The notes: generated by a model from the sequence alone, not told the origin. DNA of 14,112 nt from CAYGVT01 sp964353355 (GCA_964353355.1 CAYGVT010000056.1:1-14112), one strand, 5' to 3'. Shown: positions 8,001 to 14,103, counted from the stretch's first letter. Numbers and translations are program-made.

Positions 8001-11000
8001 GTCGGCCTCTGCTCGAAGGTCGTGAGGAGGTAGTCCCGGAGCTGGTCCTGGGTCCCGTCGCCGTCGGTGTCGGCGGACCTGGGGTTCTGGAGCGTGAGGT
8101 ACTCCTCGTGGTCGCCCACCCCGTCGCCGTCCGTGTCGTTCACGCGCCCGTCGGAGTACACGTGCCATGCGAACTCGGGGCCGCAGTAGGTGAAGTTGAC
8201 GACCCAGCCCGCGCGCTCGAAGTAGTCCGAGAGGCCGTCGCCGTCGGTGTCCTTCACCCTGGGGTTCGTGCCCCACACGCGCTCGGTCCTGTCGTCGAGC
8301 CCGTCGTAGTCGGAGTCCGCCAGGTAGGCGCTCGTGTTCATCTGCCTCTCGTAGGGGTCGCCGAGCCCGTCGCCGTCCGCGTCCCAGCTGTACGCGTCCG
8401 ACCCTGGCTCGTCGGCGTTCCCGAGCCCGTCACCGTCCCAGTCCGACGAGCGTACCTCCCTCCACCTCATGAAATCGCCGACTGAGCCCGGCATCACGTC
8501 GAAGTACAGCGTGAGCGCATCGGACATGACCGAGCCGTTGCTGTACTTCCACTCGCTCTGCCATCCGAAGACCCAGAACCTCTCCTCGTAGATGATGCTG
8601 TACTCGACGCCCGGCAGGATCGTGACCGGGAAATTGATCATGCTGATGCCCGGCTCGACCCAGGAGATGGCCATCGTGCGCGTCGTGCGGTTGCTGGTGC
8701 CTTCGTCCCACGTGTGCGCAGACAGGATGTCGGACCCCGTCTCCGAGTTGGAGTAGGGCGGGACGTCGATGCTGGAGGTCGGCCTGAGGAAGGTGGTCTT
8801 GACGAGCCCGGGCGTCAGCCTCGGGGCCTCCGTGCGCACGTCCCAAATCTGCGAGTACGAGATCCTGTCGCCGACGTCGAGGCCGTTCTCGTCAGTGTCA
8901 CTGATGTGGACCTCGGTCCTGTCCGAGACGACGGACATCCTCGAGAGCACGCTCAGGTCCGTGAGGAGGTCGACGATGAGGTCCATGAGCATCGTCGTCC
9001 AGCCCTTGCCGAAGATGACGAGGACCAGGAGGTCCGAGAGCGAGATGAGGGTCGAGATGATGGTGAAGATGATGCCGATCTTGGGGATGAATGACAGGAG
9101 CGTGAGCACGAACATCCCGATGGCGTAGACGGCCATCATGACGCCGTAGAGGACCGCCGTGTAGGTCCCGAGCGTGGTCCAGCCGTAGGAGCTGCCTATC
9201 GCGTAGATGGTGATGAGGGCGCCAACGAGGCCAATGATGAGCCCGATGACGCACGTCCACTGCAGGAAGTAGCTCACCATGTTCAGGAAGCCGAAGAAGC
9301 CCTGCGTCACCTGCGATACCGAGGTCCAGGTGTCTCCCACGAACTTGACGGCGCCCGAGACGACGTCCCACGCGGTCCTCAGGACGGACTCCTGCGACAG
9401 CGCGAGGTTGAGGACAACCCCGGTGATTATCCCGCCGATGTTGCTGATGATGTGGTACCCCGTGTAGGCGGCCTGCGACACGAAGTAGATGACGCCGATG
9501 GCGCCCTTCACCGCGGTCATCCCGTAACTGAAGACCTTAAGCGTGATGTTCATGACCAGGAGCAGCTCCCAGTGCACGGGGTCGTTGACCTCGGTCCCGA
9601 CGCTGATTACCTCCTGCTCGCCGACGTTCCAGATGACCACGAGCGCCATCATGACGGCGAGGTCCTCGGTGCTGAGGTCCCAGTCCCTCATCTCCCAGAG
9701 CGCGTACTCCACGGGGACCGATTCGTTCCCGGTGCCGTTGAACCAGGTCGACTTGAGGTACTTCTTGACGACGAGGGGCTGGGAGGAGACGTCGAACGAC
9801 ATGCCGCCGCCCGCGCCCACCCGGCCCTGGCCCTGGGAGGCAAGGTCCAGGGAGGCGTATCGCTGCTGCACGGCGGTGATGACGGGGAGGAGCGCCCCCT
9901 CCGGGAAGCCGGCCTTGGCCGCCGCGGTCAGGCTCTCGGCGAGTGCCCTCACCGCCAGGTCCATGCGCTCGTAGGATGCGACGATGACCCCCACGTTGGC
10001 GTCCGCGCTTTCCATCAAGCGGGGGATGTCGGTGGCCCCGTTGGTGGCGTTGCGCAGGAACTGGTATGCGAGGTACATGTTCGCGGCGACGGCCTTCTCC
10101 ATGCTGTCGTTGCGGTACACCAACGCCACATCGGTGCCGAACTCCTCCTGCACGTATAGGCCCGTGAGGGCGAACCGGTCCGCGTACACCGCGAGGGGGA
10201 CCCGCTCGACGGTGACCCCCTGGTCCACCCACTCGAACCCGAACACGCCGCGGTACCCCTCGTAGGCGGCCTGCAGGACGCCGTTCGGGCCTATGCCAAG
10301 GAGGAAGCTCATGGTGGGCTCGGTGGCGCCCTCCTCCTCGTAGAGCTCCATGGCCATGCTGAACTTCCCATCCCCGCGCGGCTCCATCTTGATGATCGTG
10401 TTGTCGGTGATGTTCGTGCCCGTGGCGCTGATGGCGGAGCCCCAGGTGCTCGAGAGGTACTTGCCGTTGCTGGCCCTGAGCGCGTACTTGCCGTCCCTCA
10501 GGTCGACGAGCTCGAACCTCTCCTTCTCGCCGGTGGACGACGCGCTCGACCAGATGTAGTCGCCCTGCCCGAGGGAAAGGAACATGCCGTTGTGGGCCCG
10601 GAAGGACGCGACCGCCGTGTCGCTCGAGCCCGTGACCTTCCACTTGAGCTTGGCGTCGAGGGAGATGTCCTGCGGCGTGTCGTTGGCGGGGAGGAACATC
10701 TGCGCCTGGAGGGCGACCATGTCCCCCATGTCGTCGATGGGGTAGAGGGGCACGTACGCCACCTCCCCAGCGACGACGATGCCGTACTGCCCGAGCTCGT
10801 CGTCGACCGGGAGGCCTTCCCCCTCGAGCTGGAGCACCGGCACGGCGGTCACGTCCTCGGTGGAGTTGTCCAGGTCGCGCATGGCGCCCTCGGTGTCGTA
10901 GGGCCAGTCCCACGTCTGCCGGACGAGCCGCATGGTATCGGGGTCCTCGGTGCGCAGCTGGAGGCTGATGGTCGTGGCGCGGCCGCCAGCCGAGACGTCG

Positions 11001-11506
11001 ATGTGGTGGGACCAGCCGGTCGCGGTGGCGGCGAACGGGGACAGGTCCCGCGCGTCGCGGAGGCCGTCGCCGTCGTTGTCCGGGTCCCACGCGTTGGGCG
11101 TGCCGTCCAGGTCGACGTCCATGTCGCCGTCGACGACCTCGACGCCGTCGGCGAGGCCGTCTTTATTGCTGTCGGGGCTCTTGGGGTCGGTCCGGTTCGC
11201 GACCTCGGCCATGTCGGGGATGGAATCGGCGTCGGAGTCCCGGTCCCGCGGGTCAGTGCCGATGACGGCCTCGACCGTATCGGGGAGGCCGTCCTCGTCG
11301 GTGTCTGTGAGGTCCGTCGTGGCCGCGATGAGGCCCGCCACGAGCTTGTCCAGCTCCCGGAACGGGCCGGGTATCTCCTCCAGGGGCGAGACCCTCGGGC
11401 CCGAGCCGTCCCCGTCCTCGTAGGCCTTCACGACCGCGGTCTGGAAGACCACGGTGACCAGCAGGAGCGCCACCAGGGGCGCCGCCATCCTTGTCGCCAG
11501 GTTCAT
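5051..11506 (-). CDS. Giant multidomain cell-surface protein (TSP3, fascin-like, NHL, PKD, membrane bundle)
   Basis: The protein has 2151 residues and no family name that I know covers all of it. Domain order: signal peptide (1-29); TSP3 block I (68-155); beta-rich region with a fascin/beta-trefoil-like stretch (298-376); helical region (440-640); about six hydrophobic helices (646-855); beta-rich region (862-1020); TSP3 block II (1022-1154); NHL-like propeller (1167-1445); TSP3 block III (1457-1704); alpha/beta region (1710-1850); beta-rich region ending in a VTHLSLFGV motif (1950-2016); PKD-like domain (2018-2106); C-terminal helix (2113-2134) with a basic NPRR stop-transfer. I chose the ATG at 11506, not the longer frame, because it begins the signal peptide and has a GGGGTGG site. 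The many Asp-rich loops should bind calcium. The likely role is a glycosylated surface structure or adhesin. It is not coupled to the ABC operon, but lies 360 bp upstream of it on the same strand. Confidence 0.9.
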   Translation of the reverse strand: MNLATRMAAPLVALLLVTVVFQTAVVKAYEDGDGSGPRVSPLEEIPGPFRELDKLVAGLIAATTDLTDTDEDGLPDTVEAVIGTDPRDRDSDADSIPDMAEVANRTDPKSPDSNKDGLADGVEVVDGDMDVDLDGTPNAWDPDNDGDGLRDARDLSPFAATATGWSHHIDVSAGGRATTISLQLRTEDPDTMRLVRQTWDWPYDTEGAMRDLDNSTEDVTAVPVLQLEGEGLPVDDELGQYGIVVAGEVAYVPLYPIDDMGDMVALQAQMFLPANDTPQDISLDAKLKWKVTGSSDTAVASFRAHNGMFLSLGQGDYIWSSASSTGEKERFELVDLRDGKYALRASNGKYLSSTWGSAISATGTNITDNTIIKMEPRGDGKFSMAMELYEEEGATEPTMSFLLGIGPNGVLQAAYEGYRGVFGFEWVDQGVTVERVPLAVYADRFALTGLYVQEEFGTDVALVYRNDSMEKAVAANMYLAYQFLRNATNGATDIPRLMESADANVGVIVASYERMDLAVRALAESLTAAAKAGFPEGALLPVITAVQQRYASLDLASQGQGRVGAGGGMSFDVSSQPLVVKKYLKSTWFNGTGNESVPVEYALWEMRDWDLSTEDLAVMMALVVIWNVGEQEVISVGTEVNDPVHWELLLVMNITLKVFSYGMTAVKGAIGVIYFVSQAAYTGYHIISNIGGIITGVVLNLALSQESVLRTAWDVVSGAVKFVGDTWTSVSQVTQGFFGFLNMVSYFLQWTCVIGLIIGLVGALITIYAIGSSYGWTTLGTYTAVLYGVMMAVYAIGMFVLTLLSFIPKIGIIFTIISTLISLSDLLVLVIFGKGWTTMLMDLIVDLLTDLSVLSRMSVVSDRTEVHISDTDENGLDVGDRISYSQIWDVRTEAPRLTPGLVKTTFLRPTSSIDVPPYSNSETGSDILSAHTWDEGTSNRTTRTMAISWVEPGISMINFPVTILPGVEYSIIYEERFWVFGWQSEWKYSNGSVMSDALTLYFDVMPGSVGDFMRWREVRSSDWDGDGLGNADEPGSDAYSWDADGDGLGDPYERQMNTSAYLADSDYDGLDDRTERVWGTNPRVKDTDGDGLSDYFERAGWVVNFTYCGPEFAWHVYSDGRVNDTDGDGVGDHEEYLTLQNPRSADTDGDGTQDQLRDYLLTTFEQRPTWVLGTNREWSPSIAMGTDGSLYVVKANFDLFGVAIYKYHPDGTLERDWGGSTSFTRVDAVACDPEGYVYVLDRSSGLWKLRPDGTAMYVNYLFGPTLPTTPQDLVVDADGDIYIFDMFWNASSYESDVKVYGSSGYYSHRFGSSGSGPAHFGLSCGLSLDRQGQLHVVDGSNNRIQVFRTNGTYVRTYDGSGPGGNPFSNPVSVSFDRSGDIFVAEGGTRRVQKVDTDGRWIATIDGTDTASGTELEPKDVLVTDDDRIFVADARHFGVLRFVQNVSIVKAAPKPFPDTDGDGLTDAVEQAPWTISVTGPAGTVPLVVTSDPVAPDTDLDGLGDLMERDLGTDPRSPDTDTDGMPDLAEVDDGTDPCHYDTDRDRLPDGTEVGLRCDPRSKDTDGEGVTDFDEFLLHSDPLSNDTDSDGLDDVHEVGFGSDLTDADSDDDCMFDSRESEVGTLPDEKDFDDDGIKDGYEDVYGTDATEGDSDGDLLLDGFEVSMRTDPLSNDTDEDGISDSRELDLGLNPRSGDSDADGVLDSVDGASQLLLEGTVYVAADPGTDTVGFIGDLSRGAEVDITTPEDLLANHTGARYIVLLGDPGATGDATAGGIIRSLLADAPDVLGRMKDPSEGEHIAIRYGRWSSTQTIVMLSSAFMSDHFRVLGILKGVEVKVTDGAMTYTCLDPRPDLRLDGVDVVKATGAAVWAHLDDSTAFSVDIASLTEQDVPDRLTRDSGLGPGELSLGRYLSIEVNGSGPGAPDDIVAGATVWLYYTLGDLDRSGDGDADDAVDIDESALALYALGDATGIWTRLSPALGWVSATGVDTTDLELYGTRYAGVLWANVTHLSLFGVAGRLTNDVPPIARAGPDVMLRTGQEVTFNGTSSTAMGRMANYTWTFQYDGRTVTLYGPAPAFTFEKDGVYRVTLRVTDMWSGTDEDSVDVTVEKEEAKGVAAWTYILVLDIVLLLILTYLYNPRRPPTPSNGEEARQG
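6395..7138 (-). repeat. TSP3 calcium-binding repeat block III, 66-bp period
   Basis: Eleven units with the DxDxDGxxD calcium loop lie at residues 1457, 1495, 1517, 1539, 1561, 1583, 1605, 1627, 1649, 1671 and 1693 of the surface protein. From 1495 onward the spacing is exactly 22 residues (66 bp) nine times in a row. The first unit is 38 residues long. Units often end GTDP or SDP, as in bacterial and archaeal TSP3 repeats. A few loops are degenerate (DTDRDRLPD, DSDGDLLLD, DSDDDCMFD) and may bind calcium weakly. Confidence 0.92.
7172..8008 (-). other. NHL-like beta-propeller domain within the surface protein
   Basis: Residues 1167-1445 contain six successive units with the NHL pattern: a hydrophobic strand, D-x-x-G-x-(I/L/V)-(Y/F/H)-V-x-D, then a V/I-x-V-(F/Y) strand. 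Examples are DPEGYVYVLD, DADGDIYIFD, DRQGQLHVVDGSNNRIQVF, DRSGDIFVAE and DDDRIFVAD. The first unit is less regular. Such propellers usually bind proteins, sugars or nucleic acid, or serve as rigid spacers. It is flanked by TSP3 blocks on both sides. Confidence 0.85.
8045..8443 (-). repeat. TSP3 calcium-binding repeat block II
   Basis: Six units begin at residues 1022, 1042, 1064, 1086, 1124 and 1146 (for example DADGDGLGD, DSDYDGLDD, DTDGDGLSD). Spacing is 22 residues apart from a 20-residue first step and one 38-residue unit starting at 1086. The block leads directly into the propeller. Confidence 0.9.
8942..9571 (-). other. Internal multi-helix membrane segment of the surface protein
   Basis: Residues 646-855 are strongly hydrophobic and contain about six candidate helices (646-661, 663-683, 686-703, 740-770 which may be one long or two helices, 781-806, 808-833), then an amphipathic stretch (836-855). 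This is unusual in the middle of a secreted repeat protein. If the number of helices is even, both large halves lie outside the cell. Confidence 0.75.
10379..10615 (-). other. Fascin/beta-trefoil-like segment of the surface protein
   Basis: Residues 298-376 show the fascin-like trefoil signature twice: RAHNGMFLS and then FELVDLRDGKYALRASNGKY, followed by LSS and a further strand. The F-E-x-V-D...G-K-x-A-L-x-A-x-N-G-K-Y-(L/V)-S pattern is characteristic. Only one to two of the three trefoil lobes are obvious; the rest may lie in residues 377-428 (LLGIGPNGVLQAAYEG). Confidence 0.65.
11042..11305 (-). repeat. TSP3 calcium-binding repeat block I
   Basis: Units at residues 68 (DTDEDGLPD), 90 (DSDADSIPD) and 112 (DSNKDGLAD) are 22 residues apart. 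Two closely packed Asp loops follow (DVDLDGTPN, DNDGDGLRD) up to residue 155. The block comes soon after the signal peptide. Confidence 0.88.
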
Positions 11507-11510
11507 CAGC

Positions 11511-11517
11511 CCACCCC
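11511..11517 (-). promoter_or_regulatory. Ribosome binding site of the giant surface-protein gene
   Basis: The minus strand reads GGGGTGG ending 4 nt before the ATG at 11506. It supports this start over the upstream in-frame ATG at 11566, which would place 20 Gly/Pro/Arg residues in front of the signal peptide. Confidence 0.6.
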
Positions 11518-11969
11518 GTTCCCCCGATGGACCGGGAGCCGGCCCCGGTCCTCTGGCCTGACGCACCGCCGTGCGGGCGCGGTGCGGGGCGCACCAAGTA
11601 TGGGGGGGTCATCCGGTCCCTCCCACCGCCGGACGTCTCGGGATGGCCCATAAATGTATTACTAGTTACCTATCGAATGGACTTGAACGGATCGCGGCCA
11701 GTCCGGGTCGCTCGTCGCGCCGGGCCCGGGGCCCGTCCCATGGGACGTCCGGTGGGCCGTCCCTCCGCCGGGCGTCGACGGGGCCGTGGACGTCCCTGCG
11801 AATCCCCTAGGCGTTCGGGCCGGCCTCGAGGGCCCGCTCCCTCGCGTCGCCGAGGCGCTGGGGGGATGGACCTGCGTGCGGGGGCCGGTGGGCAGGGGAT
11901 GCGTGGGCCTGCGATACGGTGCCTACCGTCCACGGGCATGTCCTCGGACACCTCGCCGTCGGACCGTGC
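11518..11969. other. GC-rich intergenic region with one AT-rich island and a 14-bp palindrome
   Basis: No credible gene lies between the surface-protein start and the dehydrogenase end. The frames that cross it read Arg/Gly/Pro-rich low-complexity sequence. The single AT-rich island (about 11649-11675) could hold a promoter. A perfect 14-bp palindrome, CGTCCCATGGGACG, lies at 11734-11747, next to GC-only inverted repeats (11721-11735). I see no tRNA, no SRP RNA and no RNase P RNA core motif. Confidence 0.6.
11649..11672. promoter_or_regulatory. AT-rich promoter candidate upstream of the surface-protein gene
   Basis: The sequence around CATAAATGTATTACTAG is the only AT-rich stretch in a gap of about 470 bp. 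Read on the minus strand (ACATTTATGG) it could be the TATA box of the surface-protein gene, giving a leader of about 120 nt. Read on the plus strand (TAAATGTA) it would place a start point at about 11677. Direction is undecided. Confidence 0.4.
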
Positions 11970-11987
11970 GGCCCGCCTCAACGGGCC
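11970..11987 (-). terminator. Inverted repeat at the end of the dehydrogenase gene
   Basis: GGCCCG (11970-11975) and CGGGCC (11982-11987) form a perfect 6-bp stem with a 6-nt loop that contains the dehydrogenase stop codon. No T-run follows, so a terminator role is uncertain. In such GC-rich DNA a 6-bp stem may also be chance. Confidence 0.25.
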
Positions 11988-13606
11988 TCTCTTCCCATGA
12001 ACGGGTAGCGGTAGTCCGTCGGCGGGTCCAAGTTCTCCTTGATGGCCCTGGGGGACACCCACCTGATGAGGTTCCACACGCTCCCGGCCTTGTCGTTCGT
12101 GCCCGACGCGCGGGCCCCGCCGAACGGCTGCTGGCCGACCGTCGCGCCGGTGGTCTTGTCGTTGATGTAGAAGTTGCCGGCGGCGTCGCGCAGCCGCCTC
12201 TCGGCGAGGGCGATGGCGTCACGGTCCCGCGCGAACACCGCGCCCGTGAGGGCGTAGGGCGAGGTCGCGTTGCACAGGTCGAGCGCCTTCCTGAGGTCCT
12301 TGTCCTTGTAGACGTAGACGGTCAGCACCGGGCCGAAGACCTCCTCCTCCATCGTGATGGAGTGCGGGTCCCGCGTGCGGATGACGGTGGGCTCGATGAA
12401 GAAGCCCTTGCTCGCGTCGCAGCCCCCGCCGGCGACGACATCGGCCTTCTTGGACGCCTTGGCGAGCTCGATGTACCTGGCGATGCTGTCGAACGCCGGC
12501 TGGTCGATGATGGCGTTCATGAACGCCGAGGGGTCCGTCACGGGCCCCATGCGGACGGTCCTGAGGTCGTTGACCAGCTCCTCCCTTATCCTGGGCCAGA
12601 GGGATGCCGGGACGTAGGCCCGCGAGGCGGCCGAGCACTTCTGCCCCTGGTACTCGAAGGCGCCCCTGAGCATCGCGACCTCGACGGCCTTGACGTCGGC
12701 CGAGGGGTGCACGAAGATGAAGTCCTTGCCCCCGGTCTCGCCGACCACCCGGGGGTAGGTCGAGTACCCGTCGATGTTCTCCCCGATGACCTTGTACATC
12801 GTCTTGAGGGTGCTTGTCGAGCCCGTGAAGTGGACCCCCGCGAGGTGCTTGCTCTTGAGGATCCTCCCCCCTATCACGCCGGAATCCCCGGGCAGGAAGT
12901 TGATGACGCCGGGCGGGAGGCCGGCCTCCTCGAGGAGCTTCATGATGAAGAAGTTGGAGTAGACCACGGACGAGGCGGGCTTCCATAAGGCGACGTTGCC
13001 CATGAGCGCCGGCGCGGTCGGGAGGTTGCCGCCGATGCTGATGAAGTTGAAAGGCGGCACGGCGAACACGAACCCCTCCAGCGGCCGGTAGTCCATCCTG
13101 TTCCAGACCCCGGGTGGCGAGTGGGTCGGCTGGTCCTCGTAGATCTGCTGCGCGTAGTAGGCGTTGAACCGCCAGAAGTCCACGAGCTCCACCACGTCTA
13201 TCTCGGCCTGGTAGGGATTCTTGGAGTGCACGAGCATCGTGATTGCGACGGCCTTGTGGCGGTGCCGCCTCGCGAGCAGCTCGGCGGCCTTGAGCATCAC
13301 CGACGCGCGGTGCTCCCACGGAGTGTCGGCCCACCCTCGCCGGGCCTTGAGACAGGCCCTGATGGCAGCGCCCGCCTCCTTCACCCCGGCCTTGTGGTAG
13401 TGACCTATGATGTGGTCCTTCTCGTGGGGCAGGCGGCACGGCCCCTTGTTGCCGGTCCGGACCTCCCGACCGCCGATGACGAGGGGGATGTCGAGCTCGA
13501 CCGCCATGGCCTTCTCCATCTCCTCCACGACCGCCTTGCGGTCGGCAGTGCCGGGCGCGTAGCCCAGGATGGGCTCGTTGGCGGGCTTCGGGACCTCGAA
13601 CTTCAT
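11978..13606 (-). CDS. pruA: 1-pyrroline-5-carboxylate dehydrogenase (L-glutamate gamma-semialdehyde dehydrogenase)
   Basis: This 542-residue NAD(P)-dependent aldehyde dehydrogenase would oxidise glutamate semialdehyde, in equilibrium with pyrroline-5-carboxylate, to glutamate: the second step of proline breakdown. It matches the mitochondrial ALDH4A1 type almost end to end: ANEPILGYAPG at the N-terminus, LEGFVFAVPPFNFISIGGNL (178-197), ALMGNVALWKP, FTGSTSTLKTMYK, GETGGKDFIFVH with the general base Glu290, EYQGQKCSAASRAYVP with the catalytic Cys324 (34 residues later, the standard ALDH distance), EEVFGPVLTVYVY, and AAGNFYINDKTTGATVGQQPFGGARASGTNDK. The ATG at 13606 is chosen because a GGAGG lies 6 nt upstream; the longer frame adds an Arg/Pro-rich stretch that has no family counterpart. 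No proline dehydrogenase gene is in the window. The protein is soluble and cytoplasmic. Confidence 0.95.
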   Translation of the reverse strand: MKFEVPKPANEPILGYAPGTADRKAVVEEMEKAMAVELDIPLVIGGREVRTGNKGPCRLPHEKDHIIGHYHKAGVKEAGAAIRACLKARRGWADTPWEHRASVMLKAAELLARRHRHKAVAITMLVHSKNPYQAEIDVVELVDFWRFNAYYAQQIYEDQPTHSPPGVWNRMDYRPLEGFVFAVPPFNFISIGGNLPTAPALMGNVALWKPASSVVYSNFFIMKLLEEAGLPPGVINFLPGDSGVIGGRILKSKHLAGVHFTGSTSTLKTMYKVIGENIDGYSTYPRVVGETGGKDFIFVHPSADVKAVEVAMLRGAFEYQGQKCSAASRAYVPASLWPRIREELVNDLRTVRMGPVTDPSAFMNAIIDQPAFDSIARYIELAKASKKADVVAGGGCDASKGFFIEPTVIRTRDPHSITMEEEVFGPVLTVYVYKDKDLRKALDLCNATSPYALTGAVFARDRDAIALAERRLRDAAGNFYINDKTTGATVGQQPFGGARASGTNDKAGSVWNLIRWVSPRAIKENLDPPTDYRYPFMGREAR

Positions 13607-13612
13607 GCGATG

Positions 13613-13617
13613 CCTCC
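13613..13617 (-). promoter_or_regulatory. Ribosome binding site of the dehydrogenase gene
   Basis: A full GGAGG on the minus strand sits 6 nt before the ATG at 13606 and decides this start. Confidence 0.75.
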
Positions 13618-13643
13618 GTCGTCCAGGGAACACGGAGCGGCGA

Positions 13644-13653
13644 GAAATACTTT
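13644..13653 (-). promoter_or_regulatory. TATA-like box of the dehydrogenase gene
   Basis: The minus strand reads AAAGTATTTC in GC-rich surroundings, about 38-47 nt before the start codon. A start point about 25 nt downstream leaves a leader that just includes the GGAGG site. Confidence 0.5.
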
Positions 13654-13818
13654 GCCGGGGGGGAGGGGCGGGAGACATGGTTACTGCAGGACCTCGCCCT
13701 CTCCCTTGCGCAGGGCCGGCGCGAGCGCCCTGGGGAGGGAGGAGAGATCGCGGGAGGATGAGGCGGGGTGACTGAGTCGTGGTCCATCCGGCGCGTTGGT
13801 AGCTTTCTTCCTACTGCC

Positions 13819-13829
13819 TTTCTATATTG
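13819..13829 (+). promoter_or_regulatory. TATA box of the small divergent gene
   Basis: TTTCTATATTG lies with its centre about 37 nt before the ATG at 13862. Transcription starting about 25 nt downstream gives a leader of about 10-12 nt. It points away from the dehydrogenase promoter. Confidence 0.55.
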
Positions 13830-13849
13830 GCATACGGCTCGCAACGGCC

Positions 13850-13854
13850 GGTGA
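13850..13854 (+). promoter_or_regulatory. Ribosome binding site of the small divergent gene
   Basis: GGTGA with a 7-nt spacer to the ATG at 13862 is a good archaeal Shine-Dalgarno site. It supports the reality of the 37-codon gene. Confidence 0.55.
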
Positions 13855-13861
13855 CGGGAAC

Positions 13862-13975
13862 ATGGTCTGTGTCAAGGATGTCTTGGCATCCATGGGACGC
13901 CGCCTGGCCATACGCGAAATGATCGAGCAATACAAAGAGCGCGAGCGCAAGAAGGACAGTGATGCCCGAGCCTAG
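13862..13975 (+). CDS. Small basic protein of 37 residues, unrecognised
   Basis: The frame runs from ATG to TAG at 13973-13975 and begins MVCVKDVLASMGRRLAIREM. The rest is a highly charged, probably helical tail (IEQYKERERKKDSDARA). The protein is basic at its centre, has one Cys and no membrane segment. The case for a real gene is its complete signal set, a TATA box at 13819-13829 and GGTGA at 13850-13854, plus a composition less GC-extreme than the chance frames nearby. I do not recognise a family. A nucleic-acid-binding or protein-interaction peptide is possible but unproven. An internal ATG at residue 11 would give 27 residues. It diverges from the dehydrogenase gene with about 255 bp between the two starts. 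Confidence 0.55.
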   Translation: MVCVKDVLASMGRRLAIREMIEQYKERERKKDSDARA

Positions 13976-14103
13976 GAGCCCGTCTGAGTAACCCGTTCGC
14001 GTGAGCAGCTTTCATGCCTGCGAACTGCCATCGCATATATTACCATATCTGGTTTTAATTAACTATTTACGTGCGTAATGCATACGTACATCGGCGTATT
14101 ACC
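13976..14103. promoter_or_regulatory. AT-rich intergenic region, probable promoter of the next plus-strand gene
   Basis: The region turns sharply AT-rich after 14031, with CATATATTACC, TTTTAATTAACTATTTA (about 14053-14069) and further A/T runs. It holds the palindromes ATGCAT (14078-14083) and TACGTA (14083-14088), the inverted pair GTAAT (14075-14079) and ATTAC (14098-14102), and a 9-bp direct repeat TATTACCAT (14038-14046 and 14097-14105). A 6-bp inverted repeat GTTCGC/GCGAAC (13995-14000, 14020-14025) lies just after the small gene. A TATA box near 14060-14068 would suit the ATG at 14104. Confidence 0.45.

Noticed and set aside
9537..11090. A 517-residue minus-strand frame inside the surface-protein gene
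   Set aside because: It is an alternate frame of the same strand, full of Arg/Gly/His/Pro. The overlapping surface-protein frame has clear TSP3 and fascin-like motifs.
11518..11969. Search for an SRP RNA, RNase P RNA or tRNA in the largest gap
   Set aside because: No T-loop GTTCRA motif with a matching acceptor stem, no RNase P core motif and no SRP helix 8 signature could be found by eye.
11491..12000. Plus-strand frame of 169 residues across the gap before the dehydrogenase gene
   Set aside because: It is low-complexity Arg/Gly/Pro sequence with no domain or ribosome site. It overlaps both the surface-protein start and the dehydrogenase end on the other strand.
13678..13775. Short plus-strand frame beginning ATGGTTACTGCAGG
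   Set aside because: There is no promoter or ribosome site in front, its composition is Arg/Gly-rich, and it lies in the GC-rich leader between divergent promoters.
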